From the NCBI GenBank assembly GCA_025358085.1, contig JANYKT010000081.1:1-36784 (forward strand): a stretch of DNA of 36,784 bases. The letters run 5' to 3'. This stretch comes from Deltaproteobacteria bacterium. GTDB lineage: Bacteria; Myxococcota; Myxococcia; Myxococcales; 40CM-4-68-19. Shown here in pieces: positions 1 through 9,362 of the stretch; position 1 is the stretch's first letter, and each line of letters starts with the position of its first letter. The notes under the pieces were generated by a model. That model was not told the DNA's origin. It made no database searches and saw only the letters and a program-made list of their open reading frames with translations. Position numbers and translations under genes: made by a program.

Positions 1-357
1 CACTTCACCGGCGAGCTCGGAGACGTTTCTTATGTGGACGAGATCCCCCTGGCCGATCACCTGCGCATCGGATCTCTCGACAAGTATACCAAGCGGGCAA
101 CCTCGGTCAGCCTGGAGTTTCGCTATTCGCTGTTGCGCGACAAGGTCAAGATTGGCGTCTTCAATGATATCGGCGTCTGGCGCCACCTCGGCCGGGACGA
201 CCTGGCCCAGGCGGCGGACCTGGCGGGCTCCAGCGGGGCGGGCGCGTTCTTCTTCCTCTTTGATGAGCTGCAATTCGATCTCTTCTATGGCGTGGGCTGG
301 TCCACCACCTCGTCAGTACGGCCGGGGCTCGCGCTCGCCATCAAGGAAGCTTTCTGA
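1..357 (+). CDS. C-terminal part of an outer-membrane beta-barrel protein (5' end outside window)
   Basis: The frame is open from base 1 and stops at 355-357, so only the last 118 residues are present. They show alternating polar and hydrophobic short strands (for example SVSLEFRYSLL, VKIGVFNDIGVW, ELQFDLFYGVGW) and the chain ends in Phe (KEAF). A terminal aromatic residue after an amphipathic strand is the usual recognition signal for outer-membrane barrel assembly. The family cannot be named from this fragment: an Omp85/D15-like surface antigen or another large barrel are both possible. The barrel assignment is an inference from strand pattern and terminal Phe. Confidence 0.6.
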   Translation, partial: HFTGELGDVSYVDEIPLADHLRIGSLDKYTKRATSVSLEFRYSLLRDKVKIGVFNDIGVWRHLGRDDLAQAADLAGSSGAGAFFFLFDELQFDLFYGVGWSTTSSVRPGLALAIKEAF

Positions 358-476
358 TCTCGAGACGGACGCGTGCACCGTCCCGTCCCTCATTGCATTG
401 AGTACGTCGGCTCCCGGCGCGTGATTTCGCTGCCGCCAGCGCGTATGGTGCGCGACCGAATCTCAAGGAGGCCGCA

Positions 477-2219
477 ATGGCGATGGCGATTCCGCAGACT
501 GCCGCAGCGCACCCCACCGCGAACGACGCGCTCGACCGCGTCCTCGAAGACCTGGCTGCGCAGAAGCAGGCGTGGGTTGCGCTCCCGGTCCAGCAGAAGA
601 TTGAGTTGCTCGGGCAGGTCAAGCGTGCGACCGCCGACGTGGCCGAGCGCTGGGTCCAGGCGGCGACGCGGGCCAAGCAGATTCCGGAAGGCTCGCCGCT
701 CGCGGGCGAGGAGTGGTCGTCGGGACCCTGGGCACTGCTCTATGGCCTGAGCCAATACATTCATACGTTGGAAGATATCGCTCGCCACGGTCGCCCGCGG
801 CTCGCGCCGGGCGCTCTGCGTACCGCGCGCAATGGTCAATTGATCGCTTCGATCTTTCCGTCCTCTCTTTACGATCGACTGCTGCTCAGCGGTGTCACCG
901 CGGAAGTGTGGATGCAGCCGGGCGTGACCCGCGAGAACCTCGACCAGAACATGGCCGCCTTCTATCGGGAGAAAGATCCCAAAGGAAAGGTCGCGCTGGT
1001 GCTGGGCGCGGGAAACATTGCCTCCATCGCGCCGCTCGACGTGCTCTACAAGCTCATCGCCGAGGGGCAGGTCTGCATTTTGAAAATGAACCCGGTCAAT
1101 GAATACCTGGGGCCTTTTCTCGAGGAGGCCTTCCTGCCGCTGGCAAACTTCGTCAAAGTTGTTTATGGCGGCGGCGCTATTGGCGCGTGGCTGTGCAACC
1201 ACCCGCTGGTCGAGGAGATCCACATCACCGGCAGCGCGCGGACCCATGACAACATCGTCTTTGGTACCGGCCCGGACGGCGAGGCACGCAAGGCCCGGGA
1301 CCAGCCGATCAATGACCGCCGCGTGACCAGCGAGCTGGGGAACATCAGTCCCACCGTGGTGGTGCCGGGGCCGTGGACTGCGGCCGATCTCCAGTTCCAG
1401 GCCGAGAACATCGCCACCCAGAAGATGCACAACGCGGGCTTCAATTGCATCGCCGCGCAGGTGCTGGTGCTGCCCGCCGAGTGGGACCAGACGCAAGCCC
1501 TGGCCGACGCGGTCAAGAGCACGCTCAAAGCCGTTCTGAATCGTCATGCGTATTACCCGGGCGCCGCCGACCGGCAAGCCGGAGCTTTGAAAGCGCACCC
1601 TGACGCGGAGTTGCTCGATACGGGCAGCGGGGTCCCGCGCACGCTCATCTCCAACGTAGCTCCCGACAGCGCTGACTTCTGCTTCCGCGAGGAAGCGTTC
1701 GGCGGGGTGCTCACCGAGACGCGGCTCCCGGGCAAGGATGCGCGCGCCTTTCTCAAGAATGCGGTTGCTTTCTGCAATGATTCACTCTGGGGCACTCTCG
1801 GCGCCAATCTGCTCATTCATCCCCGGACCATCCAGGAGCTGGGCACGGACTTCGACGATGCGCTGGCCGAGCTGCGCTATGGCTGCATTGCAATCAATAC
1901 CTGGACCGGCGTGGGCTTTCTCCTCGCCCAGGCCAGCTGGGGCGCCTATCCCGGACACGCCCGCAACGATATCCAGAGTGGCAGTGGTGTGGTGCACAAT
2001 TCACTGCTGTTCGACAGGCCGCAGAAGAGCATCGTGCGCGCGCCGTTCTACCCATTCCCGCGCGGCTTGAGCCACGGCCAGCCAGCCATACTGCCCAAGC
2101 CGCCGTGGTTCATCACCAACAAGCGCGCGCACGAAGTGACCCGGCAACTCACCTACTTCGAGGCAGCCCCAAGCCCGCTCAAGCTGCCGGGCATCTTCTT
2201 CTCCGCCCTGCGCGGTTGA
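477..2219 (+). CDS. aldehyde dehydrogenase family protein
   Basis: This 580-residue protein has the landmarks of an NAD(P)-dependent aldehyde dehydrogenase, which oxidises an aldehyde to the acid. They are the cofactor-binding Lys in LKMNPVNE (about 203), ITGSART (250-256), the general-base Glu in SELGNISP (about 286) and the nucleophilic Cys in GFNCIAAQ (about 324). The start is set by AAGGAGG at 465-471, just upstream of ATG 477. It is longer than the usual 480-500 residues, with about 100 extra N-terminal residues and an altered ELGN in place of ELGG. The substrate cannot be told. It stands alone and meets a minus-strand gene tail to tail. Confidence 0.9.
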   Translation: MAMAIPQTAAAHPTANDALDRVLEDLAAQKQAWVALPVQQKIELLGQVKRATADVAERWVQAATRAKQIPEGSPLAGEEWSSGPWALLYGLSQYIHTLEDIARHGRPRLAPGALRTARNGQLIASIFPSSLYDRLLLSGVTAEVWMQPGVTRENLDQNMAAFYREKDPKGKVALVLGAGNIASIAPLDVLYKLIAEGQVCILKMNPVNEYLGPFLEEAFLPLANFVKVVYGGGAIGAWLCNHPLVEEIHITGSARTHDNIVFGTGPDGEARKARDQPINDRRVTSELGNISPTVVVPGPWTAADLQFQAENIATQKMHNAGFNCIAAQVLVLPAEWDQTQALADAVKSTLKAVLNRHAYYPGAADRQAGALKAHPDAELLDTGSGVPRTLISNVAPDSADFCFREEAFGGVLTETRLPGKDARAFLKNAVAFCNDSLWGTLGANLLIHPRTIQELGTDFDDALAELRYGCIAINTWTGVGFLLAQASWGAYPGHARNDIQSGSGVVHNSLLFDRPQKSIVRAPFYPFPRGLSHGQPAILPKPPWFITNKRAHEVTRQLTYFEAAPSPLKLPGIFFSALRG

Positions 2220-2235
2220 GCGTGAAGATGCTCAA
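2216..2235. terminator. weak hairpin between convergent genes
   Basis: TTGAGC (2216-2221) and GCTCAA (2230-2235) form a perfect 6-bp stem with an 8-base loop. It sits exactly between the aldehyde dehydrogenase stop and the end of the convergent membrane-protein gene. There is no T-run on either side, so a terminator role is only a guess from position. Confidence 0.2.
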
Positions 2236-2238
2236 GCT

Positions 2239-2610
2239 TCAGACGCCGAAGAACCACGCGCCATAGACGGCGACGCAGGTGAGATCGAACGCGAACACCA
2301 ACTTCATTCCCCGCGTGTGCGGCTGGCTCCAGCCGGCAGAGATCAAGCCGACCAATCCCGCTTTTTCCAGCATCGCCGCGAGGACGATGGGCGCGCGCAC
2401 TTCGGGATGGCCCGAAGCATAGATGAGCAGTCCGCCCATGGCCGCGGCGAGCAGGCCCCAATGGCGGGCGAAGAACACCCCCGCCTGGTCGCGGATCTCA
2501 AGCTTGTAAAGCAGCCGCAGCGCGGGGGCGGGCGCGATGAATTGCAGGACCGGCAACGCGGTGACGATTCCAGTGACGAGGAGGATCATCGGCATGGTTC
2601 TGGAGAGCAT
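2239..2610 (-). CDS. small integral membrane protein, unknown function
   Basis: This 123-residue protein is almost wholly hydrophobic, with about four predicted membrane segments: ILLVTGIVTALPVLQFI near the N terminus, GLLAAAMGGLLIYAS, VLAAMLEKAGLVGLISAG and LVFAFDLTCVAVYGAWFFG at the C terminus. I do not recognise a named family. It is transcribed away from the helicase gene, with only 34 bases between the two starts, so they share a very short promoter region. ATG 2610 is chosen because it opens the frame; a second ATG at 2595 would give a slightly shorter first helix. Confidence 0.6.
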   Translation of the reverse strand: MLSRTMPMILLVTGIVTALPVLQFIAPAPALRLLYKLEIRDQAGVFFARHWGLLAAAMGGLLIYASGHPEVRAPIVLAAMLEKAGLVGLISAGWSQPHTRGMKLVFAFDLTCVAVYGAWFFGV

Positions 2611-2644
2611 TTCCGCAGCATATCCCTGCTAAGGTGCGCCGCCC

Positions 2645-5272
2645 ATGGGCCCCCTCGAAAGCCAGCTTCCCCCGCCGGGCGCACCGCCGCTCGCGGCCGA
2701 CGAGATCCTCTCGCGCTTCGTCAGCGCCGCGGCATTCGAGCTCTATCCCGCGCAGGAGGAGGCGATCCTGGAATTGCTCGACGGCAAGCACGTCGTGCTC
2801 TCGACACCCACCGGTTCCGGCAAGTCGCTGGTAGCGCAGGCGCTGCACTTCGCGACGTTGTGCCGGGGTGAAATCAGCTTCTACACCGCGCCCATCAAGG
2901 CCCTCGTCAATGAGAAGTTCTTTCAGCTCTGTGAAGCATTTGGCGCCAGCCGGGTCGGTCTGTTGACCGGCGACGGCGCGGTCAATGCCGACGCGCCGCT
3001 CATCTGCTGCACCGCCGAAGTGCTGATGAATCGGGTCCTGCGCGACCCTTTGCTGCGCGCGGACTCCGTCGTCATGGACGAGTTCCATTACTATTCCGAC
3101 AAGGAGCGCGGCGTCGCCTGGCAGGTGCCGCTGCTGGCGTTGCCGAAGACGCAGTTCCTGCTGATGAGCGCCACGCTGGGCGATACCCGCTTCATTGAAA
3201 AGGCATTGACCGCGGCGAGCGGCCGCGAGACGGCCAACATCGCCAATGCCACGCGCCCGGTGCCGCTGGAATATGAATGGCGTGAGACCGCGCTGCACGA
3301 GACCCTGGAAGATCTGGTCCAGCGCGGGCGCGCGCCAGTCTACCTGGTGAATTTCAGCCAGCGCGCCGCGGCCGAGCGCGCGCAAGATCTCATGTCGGCC
3401 AACTTCTCCAGCAAGGAGGAGAAGGACGCATTGAAGGCCGCGACCGAGGGCTTTCGCTTTGAGACGCCCTATGGAAAGGAGTTCATCAAGTTCCTGCGGC
3501 ACGGCATCGGACTGCACCATGCGGGGCTGTTGCCGAAGTATCGGCTGCTGGTCGAGCAATTGGCCCAGCAAGGGTTATTGAAGGTCGTCAGTGGCACCGA
3601 CACCCTGGGCATGGGCGTCAACATCCCCATTCGCACCGTCGCCTTTACGCAGCTCTTCAAATACGACGGCGAGAAGCTCGGTCAATTGAGCGTGCGTGAC
3701 TTCCGCCAGATCTCGGGGCGCGCGGGCCGCAAGGGATTCGATACCATCGGTTATGTGGTGGCGCAGGCGCCCGAGCATGTGATTGAGAACAAGAAGATCG
3801 AAGCGAAGGGCAAGAAATCGCCCAAGAAGAAGCCGCCCGAGAAGGGCTATGTCCACTACGACAATGCGTTCTTCGAGCGGCTGCAGCAGTCGCCGCCCGA
3901 GCCGCTGGAGAGCCGCTTCCAGGTCACCTGGGGGATGATTCTCCACCTGGTGCAGTCCGAGCGGCAAGTTTCGGCGCGCGATGCCAGAGGCCCGCAAGGC
4001 TACGCCCGGCTGGTGCAGCTCATCCGGCACAGCCACGGACATGAAGGAAACCGGCGGCTGCACCTGCGCGACGCGGCCGCCAAGGTGCGCACGTTGCGCA
4101 AGGCCGGCGTGCTGGAACTCGAGCGCGGCAATGAGTGGCGGCGGCCGTTCCTGAAGCCCGGCGCGCATCTGCAGGACGACTTCTCCCTCAATCAAACGCT
4201 GTCGCTCTGGCTCTATGACACGCTGCCTCGCCTGGACAAGGGCTCAGAGACCTACGCGCGCGATCTGCTGACGCTGGTCGAGAGCATTCTCGAGAATCCG
4301 CAGGCGGTGCTGTATGCGCAGCTGGATCGCGCCAAAGGCATTGCCATTGCCGAGATGAAGTCGCGCGGCATGGATTACAACGACCGGATGAATGAGCTGG
4401 ACAAGGTCGAATACCCGAAGCCTTTGCGGGAGTTCGTTTATGAGACCTTCAATGCCTTTGCCGAAAAGCACCCCTGGGTAGGCGCCGAAAACATCCGGCC
4501 CAAGAGCATCGCGCGCGAGATGTTCGAGACGTACGCGAGCTTCAATGAGTATGTGCGCGACTACTCGCTGCAGCGCTCGGAAGGGCAGCTGTTGCGCTGT
4601 CTCACCGATGTCTACAAGACGCTGGTGCAGAGCGTGCCCGCGGAAGCGCGCGACGAGGAGCTCGAAGAGATCATTGAGCACCTGCGGCTGATGGTGCGCG
4701 GCGTCGACTCCAGCCTCCTCGACGAGTGGGAGCGGATGATGGACCCGGCCTCGGCGCGCGCACCGCTGGCCGCGGGAGATCTCGCGCCGGTGCGGCCGGT
4801 GGACGAGCGCGAGCAATTGGTGCGCGATGGCAAGCGGCGCTCGGCCCGCGTGCGCAGCGAGCTGCACATCCTTCTGGCGGCGCTCGCGCGCAAGGACTGG
4901 GAGGAGGCTTCAAAAGCGCTCTATGTGCGGCCGGACGATGTGGCCTGGACGGCCGAGCGCCTGCAGGCCGCGCTCGAGCCCTATTTCACGGTGAACGCGA
5001 AGATCGACCTGTCCCCGCGCGCGCGGCGGCCAGATCGCACCACGCTGACCGACGAGGCGCCGCGGGTCTATCGCGCGCAGCAGCGCTTCGGTCCGCCCCC
5101 GCGCGCCCTGCAAAAGCACGAAGCGGTGGCCGCTGATCCTGACGCCGCGGCGCAGGCCGAGGCCCGGCAGGAAGCCGACGATGCGGACTGGTCGATTGAA
5201 TGCAGCGTCGATCTCTCCGTCGAGCGGCCGCCGGGCTCGCCGCTGATCGAACTCACGCGCATCGGCGTCTAG
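2645..5272 (+). CDS. Ski2-like DExH-box helicase, DUF3516 type
   Basis: An 875-residue superfamily 2 helicase. Visible motifs in order: Walker A TPTGSGKS (54-61), Ia TAPIKALVNEK (81-91), DEFH (145-148), SAT (175-177), GIGLHHAG (287-294), TDTLGMGVNIP (318-328) and QISGRAGRKG (355-364). The last three are typical of the Ski2/Mtr4/Hel308 group, which unwinds RNA or DNA using ATP. A Lys/Pro-rich insert (GKKSPKKKPPEK) follows the helicase core. The remaining 450 residues match in layout the DUF3516 region found behind this core in actinobacteria and myxobacteria; that name is from memory. The gene stands alone and its biological role is unknown. Confidence 0.9.
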   Translation: MGPLESQLPPPGAPPLAADEILSRFVSAAAFELYPAQEEAILELLDGKHVVLSTPTGSGKSLVAQALHFATLCRGEISFYTAPIKALVNEKFFQLCEAFGASRVGLLTGDGAVNADAPLICCTAEVLMNRVLRDPLLRADSVVMDEFHYYSDKERGVAWQVPLLALPKTQFLLMSATLGDTRFIEKALTAASGRETANIANATRPVPLEYEWRETALHETLEDLVQRGRAPVYLVNFSQRAAAERAQDLMSANFSSKEEKDALKAATEGFRFETPYGKEFIKFLRHGIGLHHAGLLPKYRLLVEQLAQQGLLKVVSGTDTLGMGVNIPIRTVAFTQLFKYDGEKLGQLSVRDFRQISGRAGRKGFDTIGYVVAQAPEHVIENKKIEAKGKKSPKKKPPEKGYVHYDNAFFERLQQSPPEPLESRFQVTWGMILHLVQSERQVSARDARGPQGYARLVQLIRHSHGHEGNRRLHLRDAAAKVRTLRKAGVLELERGNEWRRPFLKPGAHLQDDFSLNQTLSLWLYDTLPRLDKGSETYARDLLTLVESILENPQAVLYAQLDRAKGIAIAEMKSRGMDYNDRMNELDKVEYPKPLREFVYETFNAFAEKHPWVGAENIRPKSIAREMFETYASFNEYVRDYSLQRSEGQLLRCLTDVYKTLVQSVPAEARDEELEEIIEHLRLMVRGVDSSLLDEWERMMDPASARAPLAAGDLAPVRPVDEREQLVRDGKRRSARVRSELHILLAALARKDWEEASKALYVRPDDVAWTAERLQAALEPYFTVNAKIDLSPRARRPDRTTLTDEAPRVYRAQQRFGPPPRALQKHEAVAADPDAAAQAEARQEADDADWSIECSVDLSVERPPGSPLIELTRIGV

Positions 5273-5387
5273 GGTTGCGTTTCGATCGTAGACTCGCGGT
5301 TCACGCCCGAACGACCGGCTGAGACGTCAGACGACGACTGTTCCGACCGGCCGCCCTTTACGGACAAAAATCCTCGCGCTCCGCTCG

Positions 5388-5763
5388 TGCGATCGGTACC
5401 TGTTGCTGCCGCCCGCGTCAGCGGTGATGAAGATTTCTCGCGCATCGGGATAACGTTGCGCGCCGACCTTCCACCACGCCTCTATCGAGGTGGCCGCGAA
5501 TGCGGGCGTAGGTGATCGACGCCGACGCTCACGAAGCCGTCGTTGGCTGCGATCTCATACACCCCGTGAAGGATTGCCTTGCCGACCGGAAGTCCCAGTA
5601 TCAGCGTGCTCTTCCAACGAAGCGGTGATTCACGGTCCCCGCACCGCGACTCCCCATGGACAATCGCGCTGGCCTCGGCCAAAGCCCAAAGCCGACGGGC
5701 GCGCTCGTCCATCGTCGCCTTCAAGAGCCGCCACTTCTGTTGAACCAACCTTTCGTTTTCCAC
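5388..5763 (-). pseudogene. decayed ISAzo13-like transposase
   Basis: The minus strand keeps ordered pieces of an ISAzo13-family transposase. They are MDERARRLWALAEA (N-terminal region), then RESPLRWKST, then GKAI..GVYEIAANDGFVSVGVDH, and in another frame AFAATSIEAWW with REIFITADAGGSN. In the intact family these are spread over about 300 residues, so at least two internal deletions plus a one-base frameshift just after GVDH have removed most of the protein. No flanking inverted repeats or target duplication could be seen. It fills the gap between the helicase and the GNAT gene. Identification is by recalled family motifs. Confidence 0.75.
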
Positions 5764-5833
5764 CGTGACCGTCGCTCACGTTGCCGCGACCCTGTCGATC
5801 ACGCACTCGCTCGACCGTCGAATTCGAAAGGCC

Positions 5834-6346
5834 TTAGTCACGAGTGTCGGGAAGCTCGATGGCGAAGAGACGCAGCTGTGCCCCTTCGGGGCCGCCGATC
5901 GTACGGTCGAAGTGGAAGCCGATCTTCTCCAGCAGTTGAATCGAGCGCTGGTTGTCGAGCGAGGTGATCGCGACGACGCGCTGCAGGCCGAAGGAACGGG
6001 CGCCGTCGTCCAACACCGCGGTCGCGGCCTCGCGCGCATATCCTTTGCCCCAATGCTCGGGAAGGAAGGCAAAGCCCAGGTCGACGTCGAGCAAGGTCTC
6101 GCGCTTGATCAAGCCGCAGAGACCAAGCGGGGCGCCGTCCTCGCGCCGCTCGACCAGCAAGAGCCCGAAGCCGAGCCGCTGGTACATGTCGAGCGGGCCT
6201 TTGGTGAGATAGACGCGCGCGTCCTCGAGGGTGCGCACGCCCCGGTCGCCGATATACCGCAGCCACGAAGGCTCATTCACCAGCTGCAGGATGAAAGGCG
6301 CGTCCTCCTCCGTGAGCCGGCGGAGCCGGAGCCGTGCTGAGTTCAT
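5834..6346 (-). CDS. GNAT N-acetyltransferase, RimJ/RimL type
   Basis: A 170-residue acetyl-CoA-dependent acetyltransferase. It begins RLRLRRLTEEDAPFI, as RimJ/RimL (Acetyltransf_3) proteins do. The acetyl-CoA pyrophosphate loop is EHWGKGYAREA (97-107), followed by the V-A-I-T-S-x-D-N-x-R-S segment and EKIGFHF near the C terminus. The substrate is unknown; N-terminal amines of proteins or small amines are usual for the group. Its ATG (6346-6344) overlaps the TGA of the upstream oxygenase-like gene in an ATGA, so it is probably the last gene of the glnS operon. Confidence 0.88.
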   Translation of the reverse strand: MNSARLRLRRLTEEDAPFILQLVNEPSWLRYIGDRGVRTLEDARVYLTKGPLDMYQRLGFGLLLVERREDGAPLGLCGLIKRETLLDVDLGFAFLPEHWGKGYAREAATAVLDDGARSFGLQRVVAITSLDNQRSIQLLEKIGFHFDRTIGGPEGAQLRLFAIELPDTRD

Positions 6347-7095
6347 TGAGCGGTTCCTTCAGCGACACTTGGCTGGTCGAGAAAGGTTCCGAGCAGCACC
6401 CAGCGCCGCGCGTCCTGCGCGCGCCCGGGCTTCGCCGCGAGCGGAGTCGTGTAGTGCCAGAGCGGCAACCGATAGCAGGAGACGCCGCCCAGCGTGGCGA
6501 TGGACTGCACCTGGCCCAGGTGCCCGCCGTGCTCGTAGACGATCCATTGGTGTTCCACCGCTTCATTGCAGAAGGTCAGGTGCAGGTCGACATAGCCGGC
6601 CCGCGCGTCTGGCTCCTCCGGGTGGTGGTCATTGTGAGGGCCCGAGTAATCATTCGCGTGATAGCAGAGCACCTGCGTGCCACGCTTCTGGCGCAGCCGA
6701 TAGCCGCTGAGCGCCTCGGCCAGCGCGTGAAAGCTGTCGGAGCGGAGCATTGCAGTCAGCCCGATCTCCCCGGCGCGGATCGAACCCCTGGACCGCGCGG
6801 ACGCCATCTCGGCCGTGCGCACGCGGACGGTCTTGGGCAATCGCTCGCTATAGTTCCTCTTCATCCCCGTCATTGCGGACGGCGGAATCGGGACGTCCAT
6901 TGCAGTGAGGACATCCGGCATGGTTCGGCCAAGCAACGCGAGCGCCGCGCGCGATTGACCTGCATCGAGGAGGTCAGCCGCGCCGACGAAGCGCAGGCCC
7001 GCGGCCAGCACCCCGCAGGCGCGGTCCGTTCCCGCGAGCACCTTGCGCCCGCGTGGCGAGAGCATGCCCTCCAGCTCGGCGGGGAAGCGTTTCAC
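6343..7095 (-). CDS. possible 2OG-Fe(II) oxygenase-like protein
   Basis: A 250-residue protein with no sure family match. The segment QVLCYHANDYSGPHNDHHPE (141-160), then YVDLHLTF, then LPLWHYTTPL (His 214) and a following Arg pair (230-231) fits the H-x-D ... H ... R order of iron/2-oxoglutarate dioxygenases. H154 and D156 would be the first two ligands. This is inference from spacing and strand context. The start is GTG 7095, which overlaps the glnS stop in GTGA; an internal ATG ten codons later is an alternative. The 4-base overlaps on both sides place it between glnS and the GNAT gene in one transcript. Confidence 0.5.
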   Translation of the reverse strand: MKRFPAELEGMLSPRGRKVLAGTDRACGVLAAGLRFVGAADLLDAGQSRAALALLGRTMPDVLTAMDVPIPPSAMTGMKRNYSERLPKTVRVRTAEMASARSRGSIRAGEIGLTAMLRSDSFHALAEALSGYRLRQKRGTQVLCYHANDYSGPHNDHHPEEPDARAGYVDLHLTFCNEAVEHQWIVYEHGGHLGQVQSIATLGGVSCYRLPLWHYTTPLAAKPGRAQDARRWVLLGTFLDQPSVAEGTAQ

Positions 7096-9362
7096 TTGCC
7101 CGACAGCGCCGCCTCCAGCGCCTCGCGCAGCGCCTTGGGATTGGCGCGGCCCGCACTCTCGCGCATGGCGATTCCCAGCAGCGCGCCGAGCACGTTGGCA
7201 TTGCCTGCCTTGAATCGCGCCGCCAGCTCCGGATTTCCCGCCACCACTTTGAATGCCACCGCTTCAAGCACGGCTGAATCGGTAATCACCGTCAATCCGC
7301 CGCGCGCGATGATTTCGGCCGGCGAGCCTTTGCCCGCGAGCATTTCGCCCAAGACCTCTTTCGCCAGCCGCGATGAAAGCGTGCCGGCCCGCAGCAGCCC
7401 GACCAGCTCGGCGATTTGCGCTCCGCCGAAGAGTGCCTGCGCGAGCTTGCGTGCGCGCAGCTCGCCGAGCAGGTCATTGCAGATCAGCGCCGCCGAATCT
7501 TTGGCTGCCGCGCCCGCGGCGATGGCTTCCTCCAACAGCGTGCGCAGCAAAGGCTCGCCATCAAGCGTCCGCGCCTCGTCCGCGCTGATGCCCAGCCGGG
7601 ACTGCAGCGCGCTCGCCGACTCATTGAGTTCCTGGGGAGCCGCGGCCGTCTGCTTCGACACCGGTTTGACGCGCGCGGCGGGCTTGACCGCCTTGCCTGC
7701 CGCGCGCGCCCACGAGTCCCGTAGCGTCACCGTGCGGCCCAAGACCAATCCATTGCTGGTGGAATCGCTATCGACGACGAAGTATCCCAGCCGCTCCAAT
7801 TGGAAGCGCGTGCCGTGCGCCGCGTGTTGAAGGCTGGACTCGACCCGCGCCTGCAGCACCTCGAGAGAACGTGGATTCAAATCTTTGCGGAAATCACCAC
7901 CCTTTTCTCCGGGCGATTCCGTGGAGAAGAGGCGGTCAAAGAGCCGCACCTCGACAGGAATCGAATGCTCCGCGCTCACCCAATGAATCGTGCCGTCTAC
8001 CTTCTGGCCTGCCGCCGCGTCGCCGCCGCGTGTTTTGGGGTCGTGAGCGACCCGCACCTCGAGGAGGTTGCCGTCCCGGTCCTTGATGACGCCCACGCAA
8101 GTAACGATGAATGCATGCCGCAGCCGCACCGTGCGGCCGGGCGCGAGCCGGTGGAAGTCCGGGGGCGGATCTTCCGCAAAGTCGTCCTGTTCAATGAACA
8201 GTTCGCGCGTGAACTGGAGCTTGCGCGAACCCTCGCGCCCGTCCGGCCAATAGGGCGCGTCCAGCTCCTCGACGGTGCCGGACGGAAGGCTCTCGACGGT
8301 GACCTTGAGCGGGCGGAGCACGCCCATCACGCGCGGCGAGCGGGCGTCCAGGTCTTCGCGCAGCGTGTGCTCGAAGAGAGCGACGTCCACGGTGCTCAGG
8401 TTTTTCGAGACTCCGATGCGGGCGCAAAAGTCGCGGATGGCCTCTGGCGTGCAGCCGCGCCGGCGCAGGCCCGCAAGGGTCGGCAGGCGCGGATCATCCC
8501 AGCCATTGACGTCCTTGTTCTGCACCAGCTCGAGCAGCTTCCGCTTGCTCAAGACCGTATAGGAGATGTTGAGTCGGGCGAACTCGGTTTGTCGCGGCAC
8601 CCAGGGCATCCCGGCAGCCGCGACCACCCAATCATAGAGCTCGCGGGCGCTCTCGAACTCCGTGGTGCAGAGCGAATGAGTGATGCCTTCGAATGAATCA
8701 GACAGGCAATGCGCGTAATCGTAGAGCGGATAGATGCACCAGGCGTCGGCGGTCCGGTAATGGTGGCTTCGCTTGATTCGATACAAGGGTGGATCGCGCA
8801 GCTTCATGTTGGGCGAGGCCAGATCGATCTTGGCCCGCAGTGTCTTTGCGCCCTCGTTGTATTCGCCTTTTCGCATGCGCCGGAAGAGATCGAGGCTCTC
8901 CGCTGCGGAACGCGTGCGATGGACGCAGTTCGCGCCCGCCTGGGTGACGGTGCCGCGGTCGCGGCCAAGCTCGTCCTCGGTGCAATCGCAGACATAGGCG
9001 TGGCCCGATCCGATGAGCTGCTCGCCGATTTCAAAGAGGCGCCCGAAGTAGTCGGAGGCGTAGAACATCTTGTCGTGCCAGTCGAAGCCCAGCCAGCGAA
9101 CATCGCGCTGGATGGCCTCGACGTACTCCTGGTCCTCGGTCGTCGGGTTGGTGTCGTCCATGCGCAGGTGGCAGACGCCGTTGAATTCATTGGCCAGGCC
9201 GAAGTTCAGGCAGATCGACTTGGCGTGCCCGATGTGCAGATACCCGTTGGGCTCAGGCGGAAAGCGGGTGCAGACTTTGCCGCCGTGCGTGCCCGCCGAC
9301 ACGTCGGCTCGGACCAGGTCGCGGATGAAGTCAGAAGGTGGGCGCGTCTCTTGATCGGACAT
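7092..9362 (-). CDS. glnS: glutaminyl-tRNA synthetase with C-terminal YqeY-like domain
   Basis: A 756-residue class I synthetase that charges tRNA-Gln. PEPNGYLHIGHAKS holds the HIGH motif (43-46) and VLSKRKL (270-276) is the KMSKS equivalent. RMDDTNP and the tRNA-contacting TTEFESARELYDW are also present, followed by the anticodon-binding beta barrels. Beyond about residue 590 there is a helical extension of GatB/YqeY type (ESASALQSRLGISADEART ... LLGIAMRESAGRANPKALRE), known from GlnRS of Deinococcus and delta-proteobacteria as a tRNA-binding appendix. ATG 9362 is chosen over an upstream in-frame start because it follows GCGAGG and begins MSDQETRPPSDFIR. It heads a three-gene operon. Confidence 0.95.
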   Translation of the reverse strand: MSDQETRPPSDFIRDLVRADVSAGTHGGKVCTRFPPEPNGYLHIGHAKSICLNFGLANEFNGVCHLRMDDTNPTTEDQEYVEAIQRDVRWLGFDWHDKMFYASDYFGRLFEIGEQLIGSGHAYVCDCTEDELGRDRGTVTQAGANCVHRTRSAAESLDLFRRMRKGEYNEGAKTLRAKIDLASPNMKLRDPPLYRIKRSHHYRTADAWCIYPLYDYAHCLSDSFEGITHSLCTTEFESARELYDWVVAAAGMPWVPRQTEFARLNISYTVLSKRKLLELVQNKDVNGWDDPRLPTLAGLRRRGCTPEAIRDFCARIGVSKNLSTVDVALFEHTLREDLDARSPRVMGVLRPLKVTVESLPSGTVEELDAPYWPDGREGSRKLQFTRELFIEQDDFAEDPPPDFHRLAPGRTVRLRHAFIVTCVGVIKDRDGNLLEVRVAHDPKTRGGDAAAGQKVDGTIHWVSAEHSIPVEVRLFDRLFSTESPGEKGGDFRKDLNPRSLEVLQARVESSLQHAAHGTRFQLERLGYFVVDSDSTSNGLVLGRTVTLRDSWARAAGKAVKPAARVKPVSKQTAAAPQELNESASALQSRLGISADEARTLDGEPLLRTLLEEAIAAGAAAKDSAALICNDLLGELRARKLAQALFGGAQIAELVGLLRAGTLSSRLAKEVLGEMLAGKGSPAEIIARGGLTVITDSAVLEAVAFKVVAGNPELAARFKAGNANVLGALLGIAMRESAGRANPKALREALEAALSGK

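Noticed and set aside
390-1598. A 402-codon frame opposite the aldehyde dehydrogenase
   Set aside because: It lacks motifs and mirrors a well-supported gene; long antisense frames are common at this base composition.
6334-7830. A 498-codon plus-strand frame over the glnS operon
   Set aside because: It crosses two minus-strand genes with clear motifs, and its own translation is Ser/Ala/Arg-rich without a family signature.
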